This document shows positions 1-6,644 of a stretch of 9,607 nucleotides of DNA, in pieces. Position numbers and translations under genes: made by a program. The DNA is taken from positions 1 through 9,607 of the forward strand of contig JAUVUS010000056.1 in the NCBI GenBank assembly GCA_030600865.1, in the 5' to 3' direction. Source of the DNA: Bacteroidales bacterium. GTDB taxonomy: Bacteria; Bacteroidota; Bacteroidia; Bacteroidales; UBA12077. Numbering within the stretch: the first letter of the stretch is position 1; each line of letters opens with the position of its first letter. The notes below the pieces were generated by a model. That model was not told the origin of the DNA. It searched no databases and saw nothing but the letters and a program-made list of their open reading frames with translations.

Positions 1-1205
1 GCATAAAAAATAAATCCGATGCTAATAATCCTTAATCCTTGTGCTCCGGTTGTAATTATATCAGTGTTATTAATAAAAAGTTTTATAAAGAAATGAGGTT
101 CAATTATAAAAACAATAGAAACAATACCTAATAAAACCATATTAACATAACCAGTTGCCCACACAGCTCGTTCTGCTCTATCTGGTTTATTGGCACCAAG
201 ATTCTGACCAACTAAAGTAGCCGCAGCATTACTTATACCCCATGATGGAAGCAGAACAAAAATGATTATTCGAATTGCAATTGTATAACCTGCCAGAGCA
301 GTACTTCCAAACATGGCAATTATTCTTACCATTCCTATCCAGCTGGATGTAGCAATAATCGATTGCCCAATACCACCAAGCGAAATTTTAATAAGATCAA
401 ACATCACTTTTATGTTTAGTCGTATGGCTTTTTTATAAATCTTTATTCTTCCGTTTCCTTTAAATAATATGTAAAACTGATAAAGAACTGCTATACCTCT
501 GCCTGTAGTTGTAGCAATTGCCGCACCTTTTATTCCCATTGCAGGGATGGGTCCGCACCCAAATATAAATAAAGGATCGAGCAAAATATTTATACCATTT
601 GCTAATAACAATACCCTCATAGATATTGCTGCATCACCTGAACTTCTGAAAACAGCATTTATTATAAAAAGAAGCATTATAATTATATTGCTTCCCAGCA
701 ATATTGTTGGATATATGCTGCCATGATTAATAATTTCAGCATTAGCGCCCATTAACCTTAGAAGATCTTTGGCGAAAATCATACCCGGTATTCCAATTAT
801 TAAGGAAATCACAGAAGCGATGATTATTGCTTGTACAGCGGCTACGGAAGCCCTATAAGGTTTTTTTTCGCCAATTCTTCTTGAAACCAATGCAGTTGTT
901 GCCATACTTAATCCCATTCCAATAGAATAAATTATTGTTAAAAGGGATTCTGTTATACCAACAGTTGCAATGGCATCGGATCCTAATTTTGAAACGAAAA
1001 AAATATCAGCAATAGCAAAAACTGATTCCATGATCATTTCCAGAACCATTGGTATTGCTAACAGTAATATTGCTTTGCTTAATTTTTCACTTGTAAAATC
1101 TTTGTCGGTGCCTGAGATGGCTTCTAGTATATTTTTCCAAAGCGATTTTAGACTATTTTTATTAATAGATTTATAATATGAAGACAATGTTTTTTTAGAT
1201 AACAT
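1..1205 (-). CDS. MATE family multidrug efflux transporter, N-terminal 401 residues (gene runs off the left edge)
   Basis: Inner-membrane antiporter of the multidrug and toxin extrusion family, which exports cationic drugs and metabolites in exchange for Na+ or H+. Reading the minus strand from the ATG at 1205 gives an uninterrupted frame to the window edge. A cytoplasmic N-terminal extension of about 45 residues precedes a chain of hydrophobic helices. Family landmarks are ADIFFVSKLG (residues 66-75), FRSSGD (186-191), DPLFIFG followed by GIKGAAIATTTG (210-235), and LVGQNLGANKPDRAERA (331-347), which is the second-half equivalent of the first-repeat loop. MATE proteins are about 450 residues, so roughly the last 50 are missing. 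The start fits Bacteroidota homologues, which as I recall them carry a similar extension. The gene is preceded by a promoter and a structured leader with a short reading frame, suggesting attenuation control. The substrate cannot be deduced. Family assignment is secure. Confidence 0.93.
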   Translation of the reverse strand, partial: MLSKKTLSSYYKSINKNSLKSLWKNILEAISGTDKDFTSEKLSKAILLLAIPMVLEMIMESVFAIADIFFVSKLGSDAIATVGITESLLTIIYSIGMGLSMATTALVSRRIGEKKPYRASVAAVQAIIIASVISLIIGIPGMIFAKDLLRLMGANAEIINHGSIYPTILLGSNIIIMLLFIINAVFRSSGDAAISMRVLLLANGINILLDPLFIFGCGPIPAMGIKGAAIATTTGRGIAVLYQFYILFKGNGRIKIYKKAIRLNIKVMFDLIKISLGGIGQSIIATSSWIGMVRIIAMFGSTALAGYTIAIRIIIFVLLPSWGISNAAATLVGQNLGANKPDRAERAVWATGYVNMVLLGIVSIVFIIEPHFFIKLFINNTDIITTGAQGLRIISIGFIFY

Positions 1206-1243
1206 GATAATAAGTGTAATAGATAAAACAAACAGGATTAATT

Positions 1244-1293
1244 AAAAAAAGGAAATCAGGCAATTATTTACCTAGCAGGTGGTCGTAAAGACC
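1244..1293 (-). promoter_or_regulatory. Candidate attenuator with mutually exclusive hairpins in the MATE leader
   Basis: In minus-strand orientation three small stems follow one another. GGTC/GACC (1293-1290 with 1284-1281, loop TTTAC) is followed directly by ACCT/AGGT (1280-1277 with 1273-1270, loop GCT). TAGGTAA/TTGCCTG (1274-1268 with 1263-1257, loop ATAA, two G-U pairs) is next, then ATTTCC and a run of seven T at 1250-1244. The AGGT segment belongs to both the second and third stems, so they cannot form together. This is the layout of a translation-coupled attenuator. The stems are short and the T-run begins six bases after the last stem, so efficiency as a terminator is doubtful. Confidence 0.4.
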
Positions 1294-1319
1294 GGCATAA
1301 ATGTGGAAATAGGCTTCAT
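1272..1319 (-). CDS. Putative 15-codon leader peptide upstream of the MATE gene
   Basis: A short frame starts with ATG at 1319, about 15 bases after the predicted transcription start, and encodes MKPISTFMPVFTTTC followed by TAG. It ends 66 bases before the MATE start codon. The last codons (Thr-Thr-Thr-Cys-stop) and the stop lie inside two adjacent small hairpins, so translation would influence their folding. The block is noticeably richer in G and C than the surrounding intergenic DNA. No protein family is recognised. A regulatory leader peptide is inferred from position and architecture only; conservation in related genomes would be decisive. Confidence 0.45.
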   Translation of the reverse strand: MKPISTFMPVFTTTC

Positions 1320-1339
1320 GTTATTTTGTTTTATCATTA

Positions 1340-1372
1340 CAAAGATAGGGAAAAACAAATCGTAAGTCCAAA
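1340..1372 (-). promoter_or_regulatory. Bacteroidota-type promoter of the MATE gene
   Basis: On the minus strand TTTG (1372-1369) is followed after 21 bases by TATCTTTG (1347-1340), matching the Bacteroidota sigma-ABfr consensus TTTG / TAnnTTTG. Transcription would start near 1333-1335, giving a leader of about 130 bases before the MATE start codon. Confidence 0.7.
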
Positions 1373-1426
1373 GAATATTTTCAAAAAGGATTATTATGTT
1401 ATTATTGATTTATCAAAACCGGGAAT

Positions 1427-1454
1427 AAAAAAAGGATTCTAATTTCAGAATCCT
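1427..1454 (-). terminator. Intrinsic terminator of the acidic-tail protein gene
   Basis: A perfect 8-bp stem, AGGATTCT (1454-1447 on the minus strand) with AGAATCCT (1440-1433), has a 6-base loop. It is followed on the minus strand by seven T (1433-1427). It begins about 10 bases past the TAA at 1465-1467. Confidence 0.88.
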
Positions 1455-1464
1455 AGTATATTTT

Positions 1465-1809
1465 TTAATCATCGTAACTTTCATCTTTGATGTTAGCCGC
1501 TTCATCAATATTGTCGTCAAGGTATTTTTCACCATCTTCATTCACATCATCTTCAAAATCATCCCGCAGCTTTCCGTCATCTCCAAAATCATCATCATCA
1601 TTGATAATTTGCCTTGCTTCGCCTTCAGTCATACGAATTAAATAATAAATTTCATCTGTTTCAAACGGTAAAGCAGAAATAAATCTTCCCTCTTTATTAG
1701 TAAAAGTAATCAGGTTATCTTCATATCCTTCCGGATACTCAATCTTAATTCTGTTTAACGCTTCGTCAGGAAGCTTCTCGTAATCTATAACAATTCTTTT
1801 CTTTGCCAC
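1465..1809 (-). CDS. Conserved small protein with a strongly acidic C-terminal tail, function unknown
   Basis: This is a 114-residue soluble protein. Residues 1-68 look like a compact folded domain (MAKKRIVIDYEKLP..., ALPFETDEIYYLIRM). Residues 71-114 form a low-complexity tail with 22 Asp or Glu out of about 45 positions, including a DDDD run. No signal peptide or membrane segment is present. From memory, similar small proteins beginning MAK.R..IDY..LP occur across Bacteroidia without a known role, so I call it a lineage-conserved hypothetical. The start is GTG (1807-1809), since no in-frame ATG lies nearby and homologues as recalled begin with MAK. A weak 7-of-8 promoter match lies at 1889-1896. 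The tail could mimic nucleic acid or bind basic partners; that is a guess. The gene has its own terminator and is probably monocistronic. Confidence 0.85.
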   Translation of the reverse strand: MAKKRIVIDYEKLPDEALNRIKIEYPEGYEDNLITFTNKEGRFISALPFETDEIYYLIRMTEGEARQIINDDDDFGDDGKLRDDFEDDVNEDGEKYLDDNIDEAANIKDESYDD

Positions 1810-1939
1810 TTTTGTAATTATTTTTTATCTATTGCTTCATTGATTTTACAATGGTTATGGTAATTTGTGATTTTTAGTCTTTATACACGAAATTAGAAAT
1901 AAAAGTTTTAGTTTTTTAAATAAAAATAAATAAAAACTT

Positions 1940-2338
1940 CTATTTTAATTCCATTCCCGGAGAATGTTCAGCTCGGCTTTTGAAGCCTAATTTCTCATAA
2001 AACCCGGCTTTGTCTTTTGCAGAAAATAATTGAATATCACGGACCTTGTGTTTTTTACATTTTGAAACAAGCTTTTCCATAATTTCTTTTCCAATTCCTT
2101 TACCTTGCCTGTCAGGATGAATAATAACATCAAGTATTAATGCATGAACTATTCCATCGCAAATAATTCTTCCAAATCCAATTAAATCATCTTTATCGAA
2201 AACGGAAATACTATACCATGAGTTTTTTAAGGCTGAGTATAATTCTTCTTTTGTTAATTCATATTTTGTATTCCAGTCTGTAGTTTCGAAGAGCTCAAAA
2301 AACTGGGCTGACGTTGGAAGTTTTTCAGAATATTCCAT
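1940..2338 (-). CDS. GNAT family N-acetyltransferase
   Basis: A 132-residue cytoplasmic acetyltransferase of the GCN5-related fold, transferring acetyl from acetyl-CoA to an amine. The acetyl-CoA pyrophosphate-binding motif A is clear at residues 71-83 (VIIHPDRQGKGIG, pattern R-Q-G-K-G-I-G), and motif B is FYEKLGF at 113-119. The protein ends in the HSPGMEL segment typical of compact GNAT proteins, so it is complete. The substrate cannot be predicted; small proteins of this type act on amino acids, polyamines, antibiotics or protein N-termini. Its start lies one base after the stop of the upstream TauE-like permease gene (TAA-A-ATG), indicating cotranscription and probably translational coupling. 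No convincing terminator follows, only an AT-rich stretch. Confidence 0.92.
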   Translation of the reverse strand: MEYSEKLPTSAQFFELFETTDWNTKYELTKEELYSALKNSWYSISVFDKDDLIGFGRIICDGIVHALILDVIIHPDRQGKGIGKEIMEKLVSKCKKHKVRDIQLFSAKDKAGFYEKLGFKSRAEHSPGMELK

Positions 2339-2339
2339 T

Positions 2340-3080
2340 TTAAAAGAAGTTTTTAATTGAATTAATGATCAGCATTAAGCCAAGAAATACTAAGATTATA
2401 TAAATATACTTATGAAATCGTTCAATAGGAATTCTTTTATTAAGTCTTGCTCCAATAATAATAGCTAATAATACAACAGGTAAGCAATAAGCAAAATACC
2501 TAAGCACTTCATTTGTATAATTACCGGCAATTCCATGACTTATAACCAAGAGGATTCCAGTAGTAAAAAAGTAACCTTGTAAAGTTGCTCTGAAATTTTG
2601 AGGATTCCATTTTTTTAATGAGCTATAAATAACAATTGGAGGTCCATTCGTATTATAAGCTCCTCCTAAAACCCCTGCAAAAAAACCAAATATCCAGGCA
2701 TATTTTTCAGTTTTAAGTTCAATTAGCTTTGGTTTTGCTAAGCTGTATACAGCAAAAAGAAAAACAATAATTCCAAGTATTAATTTAATGGTATTTTCAT
2801 TTATATCATCCAAATACCAAAGCCCGATAGGGATTCCTATTAATGACGAAATAATTAATCGCCAGGCACTTTTAAACTCAACTTTATGCCAGTTCTTAAT
2901 TAAAATAGAAAAAGCAATAAAAAAGGCAATTAGTGCAATTAAAGGAGTTGCAATTTTAATATCAATAAATAAAGCGAGTAATGGCATAGCTATTAATGCA
3001 TCGCCAAAACCAAAAGTCGATCGGGTTAAAGTCGATACAAAAACAATACAAAGTATTAAAACAATTAAGTTAATATCCAT
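2340..3080 (-). CDS. TauE/SafE family permease (sulfite or organosulfonate exporter type)
   Basis: A 246-residue inner-membrane protein of the TauE/SafE (DUF81) family, whose studied members move sulfite, sulfoacetate or related small anions. About eight hydrophobic segments span the length. The two internally repeated family motifs are present: TRSTFGFGDALIAMPLL at residues 19-35, and GFFAGVLGGAYNTNGPP at 132-148, with the characteristic Gly-rich loop and Asn-Gly-Pro-Pro. Length is normal for the family. It is the first gene of a two-gene unit with the GNAT acetyltransferase, one base apart. A TAGGTTTG box ends 15 bases upstream of the ATG. No sulfur-metabolism genes are nearby, so the transported anion is not assignable from context. 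Confidence 0.9.
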   Translation of the reverse strand: MDINLIVLILCIVFVSTLTRSTFGFGDALIAMPLLALFIDIKIATPLIALIAFFIAFSILIKNWHKVEFKSAWRLIISSLIGIPIGLWYLDDINENTIKLILGIIVFLFAVYSLAKPKLIELKTEKYAWIFGFFAGVLGGAYNTNGPPIVIYSSLKKWNPQNFRATLQGYFFTTGILLVISHGIAGNYTNEVLRYFAYCLPVVLLAIIIGARLNKRIPIERFHKYIYIILVFLGLMLIINSIKNFF

Positions 3081-3095
3081 TATTGCAATTTATTC

Positions 3096-3103
3096 CAAAC
3101 CTA
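3096..3103 (-). promoter_or_regulatory. Candidate -7 box for the TauE/SafE-GNAT operon
   Basis: The minus strand reads TAGGTTTG, an exact match to TAnnTTTG. Transcription would begin near 3090, leaving a leader of about 10 bases. No TTTG lies at the usual distance upstream, so the assignment is tentative. Confidence 0.4.
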
Positions 3104-3149
3104 ATTCGATGGTGAATATAAGAATTTTTTGTTATTGAGAAGTTTTAAT

Positions 3150-3174
3150 AAAAAAGCCGGAACTAAATCCAGCT
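3150..3174 (-). terminator. Intrinsic terminator of the small lipoprotein gene, overlapping its stop codon
   Basis: On the minus strand AGCTGGA (3174-3168) pairs with TCCGGCT (3161-3155) through seven pairs including one G-U. The loop is six bases, and six T follow (3155-3150). The TAG stop of the lipoprotein (3165-3163) lies in the loop, so the last codons form the 5' arm of the hairpin. Confidence 0.75.
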
Positions 3175-3543
3175 GTTATAATTTCTGAAGTCGATAAAAA
3201 CTTCGCTGGTTTTATTTTCTTTTACAATGAATTTCCCTTTAATTGATTTACTTGGCTCTCCGTTATATGAGTAAACTTTAACCTCATAAGTATGTACGCC
3301 TGCTTCCAGTTTTTTCTCCAGCTTGACTTTTGGTATAGTTTCTGTCTCTGAAAAATCACTGTTATTATTTAAAGTTCCAAGTTTTTTTTGATCAACGTAA
3401 ATATCAATATCAAAAGAACTGTTCATTATATCCTGATTTGTTTCGAAAGAAACTTCTCCGATTTTCTGTTCGACCTGTTCCTCCATTTCACAACTTAGAA
3501 GCAATGTAATAAGCATTATTCCTATGAATTTTTCAGGTTTCAT
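3163..3543 (-). CDS. Small secreted lipoprotein, function unknown
   Basis: The 126-residue product begins with a short positively charged n-region and a hydrophobic stretch ending in the lipobox LLSC, with Cys18 as the predicted lipidated residue. It would be exported by Sec, processed by signal peptidase II and anchored in the inner or outer membrane. An acidic patch (EMEEQVEQ) follows Cys18, as often seen in Bacteroidota exported lipoproteins. The mature part (about 108 residues) alternates short hydrophobic and polar stretches, for example FDIDIYVDQKKLGTL and AGVHTYEVKVYSY, which suggests an all-beta, immunoglobulin-like sandwich. No enzyme motif or family is recognised. It is transcribed divergently from the short-chain dehydrogenase across 105 AT-rich bases, and terminates at its own hairpin. 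The start is the ATG at 3543, set by the signal peptide. Confidence 0.87.
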   Translation of the reverse strand: MKPEKFIGIMLITLLLSCEMEEQVEQKIGEVSFETNQDIMNSSFDIDIYVDQKKLGTLNNNSDFSETETIPKVKLEKKLEAGVHTYEVKVYSYNGEPSKSIKGKFIVKENKTSEVFIDFRNYNSWI

Positions 3544-3648
3544 TTTTTTATAATTTTTAAATTATATTTATAAGATGTTTATATACTTAAAAAAGTTGCT
3601 TTTAATTAAATTTATCTTTTAAACAAATAATTAACACCCCAAACCAAA

Positions 3649-4455
3649 ATGACAAAATTTAAAAACAAAACAGTCTTGATTACCGGTGGTGCTGCAGGTA
3701 TCGGGAAATTAATGGCAGAAAAGATTTTACATCTTGGAGCATCGAAAATGATTCTTTGGGATATTAATAAAGAAAATCTTGACAAAACAACAAAACATCT
3801 TAAAGAGTCAGGCTTTGATGTTTATTTATATATTGTTGATGTAGCCAACCTTGAGATAGTGAAACAAACAGCTCGCAAAGTAAAAGATGAAGTTGGTAAA
3901 GTTGATATTTTAATTAATAACGCGGGAGTTGTTGTGGGAAAATATTTTCATGAGCATTCGCACGATGATATTGACTTTTCGATGAATATAAATATATCAG
4001 CTTTAATGCATATCACTTTAGAGTTCTTAAATGATATGATTGAAAAAGGAGAAGGACATATTGTAAATATAGCATCGGCTGCAGGAATGGTTTCCAATCC
4101 TAAAATGTCGATTTATAGTGCCAGTAAATGGGCAGCTATCGGATGGTCTGATTCTTTGCGCTTGGAGCTAGAACTTATTAGTAAAAATGTAAAGGTAACA
4201 ACTGTTACTCCATACTATATCAGCACAGGAATGTTTGATGGTGTAAAATCGCCGATTATTCCTATTGTTAAACCGGAAACTGCAGCGAATAAAATAATAA
4301 AAGCAATAAAAAAGAACAGAATCTTTATTAGAATGCCCTGGCTTGTTTATACACTTCCTTTCATAAAAGGGATTCTTCCTGTTCGCTGGTTTGATCTTAT
4401 TATAGGCAAAGGTTTTGGAGTTTATAAAAGCATGAACGCATTCAAGGGACATTAG
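3649..4455 (+). CDS. Classical short-chain dehydrogenase/reductase, SDR16C / 17beta-HSD11-like
   Basis: A 268-residue NAD(P)-dependent oxidoreductase with a Rossmann fold. The cofactor motif TGGAAGIG is at residues 12-19, and Asp38 at the end of the second strand favours NAD(H) over NADP(H). NNAG is at 90-93. The catalytic set is Ser143, Tyr156 and Lys160 (YSASK), with the usual Asn in the MNINI segment near 113. The SASAAG-like stretch (ASAAG), TPYYISTGMF, and a hydrophobic, aromatic C-terminal segment (about 227-262) recall the SDR16C group, which includes retinol, steroid and fatty-alcohol dehydrogenases associated with membranes. An alcohol or ketone with a hydrophobic tail is therefore a reasonable guess at the substrate. 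The gene lies 134 bases upstream of an aldehyde oxidoreductase on the same strand with no terminator visible between, so the two may share a transcript. A weak promoter-like TATCTTTT lies at 3613-3620. Confidence 0.93.
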   Translation: MTKFKNKTVLITGGAAGIGKLMAEKILHLGASKMILWDINKENLDKTTKHLKESGFDVYLYIVDVANLEIVKQTARKVKDEVGKVDILINNAGVVVGKYFHEHSHDDIDFSMNINISALMHITLEFLNDMIEKGEGHIVNIASAAGMVSNPKMSIYSASKWAAIGWSDSLRLELELISKNVKVTTVTPYYISTGMFDGVKSPIIPIVKPETAANKIIKAIKKNRIFIRMPWLVYTLPFIKGILPVRWFDLIIGKGFGVYKSMNAFKGH

Positions 4456-4589
4456 TAAAGGATTGAGATCTAAATAAAAATTTTAAATTGAGGTTCATAT
4501 ATCCTTTCATCACATATTGATTTGAGAATTGATATTGTTTCATAAAAAACTTTAAACTACAATTTTTTAAGATATAAAAAATATTTCTC

Positions 4590-6449
4590 ATGGATATTAT
4601 AAAAGGCACAAGCAATAAAGTACTTGAGGTAAATTTAAGTACAGGTAAAACCAATATTATACAAATATCAACAGAAGAAAGGAAAAAATACATTGGAGGT
4701 AAAGGCTTAGGGATTAAACTACTCTTCGACAAATTAAATGTTGGAACAGATCCTTTATCGGAAGATAATATTATTGCTTTTATGCCAGGAGTTTATATGG
4801 GAACAGGAGCTCCGTGCTCGGGTAGATGGTCAGCCGTAACCAAGTCGCCACTTACCGGGATTATAGTTTCATCTTCGTGTGGTGGCTCATTTGGAATGGG
4901 ACTTAAAACTTCGGGATGGGATGGATTACTTTTAAAAGGTAAAGCTCCTAAAAGATCTTATATTTTTATTAATTCTAAAGGAGTTGAGATCAGGGATGCC
5001 TCTGATCTTTGGGGTAAAACTACGTTTGAAACTCAGGAAGCACTCGGTAAAGCAGGTGGCATTTTGGCCATTGGCCCGGCAGGCGAAAATCTGGTACGAT
5101 TTGCCAATATCATGTCCGGACATCGTTTTTTAGGTCGTGGTGGAATAGGGGCTGTTTTGGGTTCAAAAAATATAAAGGCTATTGTAGCGCAAGGTGGAGA
5201 ATATAAAATAGAACCCGTTAATAAAGAGGCATTTGGCAAAGCTCGCAAATTAGGTAACAAGCAGTTAAACTCAAACAAGACGACATCCGGGGATTACCGC
5301 GACTTTGGTACTCTCGCGAATGTTATTCCATGCAATGATGCTAATATTTTACCTGTAAATAACTTTCAGGATGGTTCGCATCCAAAACACATTGAACTGT
5401 CCGGTCAAAACTACAAAGAAAAATATAATAGCAAGCACCACACATGTAAACCATGCACTATACTTTGTGGTCATAAAGGAGATTTCAATGGAGATGACAT
5501 GGCTATTCCTGAATATGAATCAGCCGGATTGTTAGGCTCAAACCTTGGAATTTTTGATTCTGAAGTAGTTGCCAGATTAAGCAAACTATGTGGTGATTTA
5601 GGAATGGATACTATTTCAGTCGGGAATACAATTGGTTGGGCAATAGAAGCCACAGAGAATAAGCTTATTCAATCAAATCTGGCTTTTGGGAAAGTTGATA
5701 GCATCGAGCAAACTATTAAAGATATTGCCACTGGTAGTGGCTTAGGAAAAGATCTGGCACTTGGAGTAAAGTTAGTAAGCGAAAAATACGGAGGAGAATC
5801 ATTTGCTATTCATGTAAAAGGGCTGGAATTGGCTGCTTACGATCCGCGTGGTTCTTTCGGGCAGGCGCTTTCTTATTCGGTAGCTAATCGTGGTGGATGC
5901 CATCTTAGTGGTTATGTTATTGCACAGGAGGTATTATTTAAATTGCTTAATCCTTACAAAACTCTCGGGAAAGCAACGTATGTAAAATTCCTGCAAAATA
6001 TTAAAGAGATTATTGATTCGCTACATACCTGTGCCTTTACACAATATGCTTATATGCTTGAGCCGCCATTGGTAAAATACACACCAAAGCCACTGCTTGC
6101 ATTGTTAATGCAGTACCTGCATCCGGTTGCTATTAAACTTATTGATTATAGTCTTTATACTAAAATGTGGAGTGCAATTACCGGAATAAAAATAAGCAAT
6201 AAGGAAATATTCCGTGCCGGTGAAAGGATTTATATGTTGGAAAGATATATGAACACTCGCGAAGGGATTACGTTCAAAGACGATACTCTCCCAGAAAGGA
6301 TGCTAAAAGAGTTCAGAATAAGTGATAAAAAACGTAAAAAGATTCCATTGGATAAAATGCTTAAATCTTTTTATAAATTGAGAGGATTCGACAAGAATGG
6401 TATACCCACTGAAAAAAAATTAAAAAAGTTAGGAATTAAACTAGATTAA
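4590..6449 (+). CDS. Tungsten-dependent aldehyde:ferredoxin oxidoreductase (AOR family)
   Basis: The 619-residue enzyme belongs to the family that oxidises aldehydes to carboxylic acids, passing electrons to ferredoxin, or reduces acids with low-potential ferredoxin. It uses a tungsto-bispterin cofactor and one [4Fe-4S] cluster. The cluster ligands are visible as Cys286-x2-Cys289-x3-Cys293 and a distant Cys481 (HTCAF), matching the Pyrococcus AOR pattern. The N-terminal AOR domain carries IGGKGLG (35-41) and GRGGIGAVLGSKN (182-194). Other landmarks are PEYE (307-310), His408 in HVKGLE, AYDPRG (416-421) and ANRGGCHLSG (432-441), which bind the pterins or line the active site. Length is normal for the family and no signal peptide is present, so it is cytoplasmic. 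No ferredoxin or cofactor-synthesis gene is nearby. The C-terminal 130 residues are basic and less like the archaeal enzymes. The exact aldehyde is unknown. The upstream dehydrogenase could supply or use the aldehyde. Confidence 0.93.
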   Translation: MDIIKGTSNKVLEVNLSTGKTNIIQISTEERKKYIGGKGLGIKLLFDKLNVGTDPLSEDNIIAFMPGVYMGTGAPCSGRWSAVTKSPLTGIIVSSSCGGSFGMGLKTSGWDGLLLKGKAPKRSYIFINSKGVEIRDASDLWGKTTFETQEALGKAGGILAIGPAGENLVRFANIMSGHRFLGRGGIGAVLGSKNIKAIVAQGGEYKIEPVNKEAFGKARKLGNKQLNSNKTTSGDYRDFGTLANVIPCNDANILPVNNFQDGSHPKHIELSGQNYKEKYNSKHHTCKPCTILCGHKGDFNGDDMAIPEYESAGLLGSNLGIFDSEVVARLSKLCGDLGMDTISVGNTIGWAIEATENKLIQSNLAFGKVDSIEQTIKDIATGSGLGKDLALGVKLVSEKYGGESFAIHVKGLELAAYDPRGSFGQALSYSVANRGGCHLSGYVIAQEVLFKLLNPYKTLGKATYVKFLQNIKEIIDSLHTCAFTQYAYMLEPPLVKYTPKPLLALLMQYLHPVAIKLIDYSLYTKMWSAITGIKISNKEIFRAGERIYMLERYMNTREGITFKDDTLPERMLKEFRISDKKRKKIPLDKMLKSFYKLRGFDKNGIPTEKKLKKLGIKLD

Positions 6450-6497
6450 TTGTGAATGAAATAAAGATGACTTTGTGAGTATATGTTATACCTTCTT

Positions 6498-6540
6498 CTT
6501 TAAAATGTCGTCCCGATTTAATCGGGATGGTGCTTTAAAG
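6498..6540. repeat. Nested palindrome downstream of the AOR gene
   Basis: An inner perfect stem, TCCCGAT (6511-6517) with ATCGGGA (6521-6527) and a 3-base loop, sits inside an outer stem of CTTTAAA (6498-6504) with TTTAAAG (6534-6540). The element is 48 bases past the AOR stop and lacks a T-run on either side, so it is not a standard terminator. It may stabilise the 3' end of the mRNA or be a dispersed palindromic repeat. Confidence 0.65.
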
Positions 6541-6592
6541 TTTAGAATGGTACTATACATAGTCGTTAAATGTTTAAAAAAAATATTAAACC

Positions 6593-6622
6593 AAAAAAAG
6601 CGTGGTATAGGTTACCACGCTT
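6593..6622 (-). terminator. Intrinsic terminator of dcp, possibly bidirectional
   Basis: A perfect 10-bp stem, AAGCGTGGTA (6598-6607) with TACCACGCTT (6613-6622), has a 5-base loop. On the minus strand the stem is followed by a continuous T-run (6599-6593), 22 bases past the dcp stop. On the plus strand CTAATATTTTTT follows, so it may also stop transcription coming from the AOR gene. Confidence 0.92.
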
Positions 6623-6644
6623 CTAATATTTTTTAATGTATATT

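Noticed and set aside
970..1176. Open frame on the plus strand inside the MATE region.
   Set aside because: It is antisense to the clear MATE coding sequence and has no family features.
1264..1317. A second open frame through the MATE leader on the minus strand (EAYFHIYAGLYDHLLGK-stop).
   Set aside because: It reads like protein but has no ATG, GTG or TTG start and is preceded directly by TAA-CAT. The overlapping frame with an ATG near the transcription start is the better leader candidate.
1895..1936. Possible terminator for the GNAT gene (AAGTTTT / AAAACTT on the minus strand).
   Set aside because: Pure AT stem with a loop of about 30 bases; not distinguishable from AT-rich background.
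2788..3138. A 116-codon plus-strand frame across the TauE/SafE gene and its promoter.
   Set aside because: Antisense to a well-supported membrane protein; its Ile/Lys/Ser-rich composition is the mirror of that gene.
3596..3620. Promoter-like TTG plus TATCTTTT before the dehydrogenase.
   Set aside because: Spacing is only about 14 bases and the last base of the -7 box is wrong, so it is not listed as a feature.
4168..4732. Two minus-strand frames opposite the dehydrogenase 3' end and the AOR 5' end.
   Set aside because: Both lie antisense to strongly supported enzymes and show no recognisable domain.
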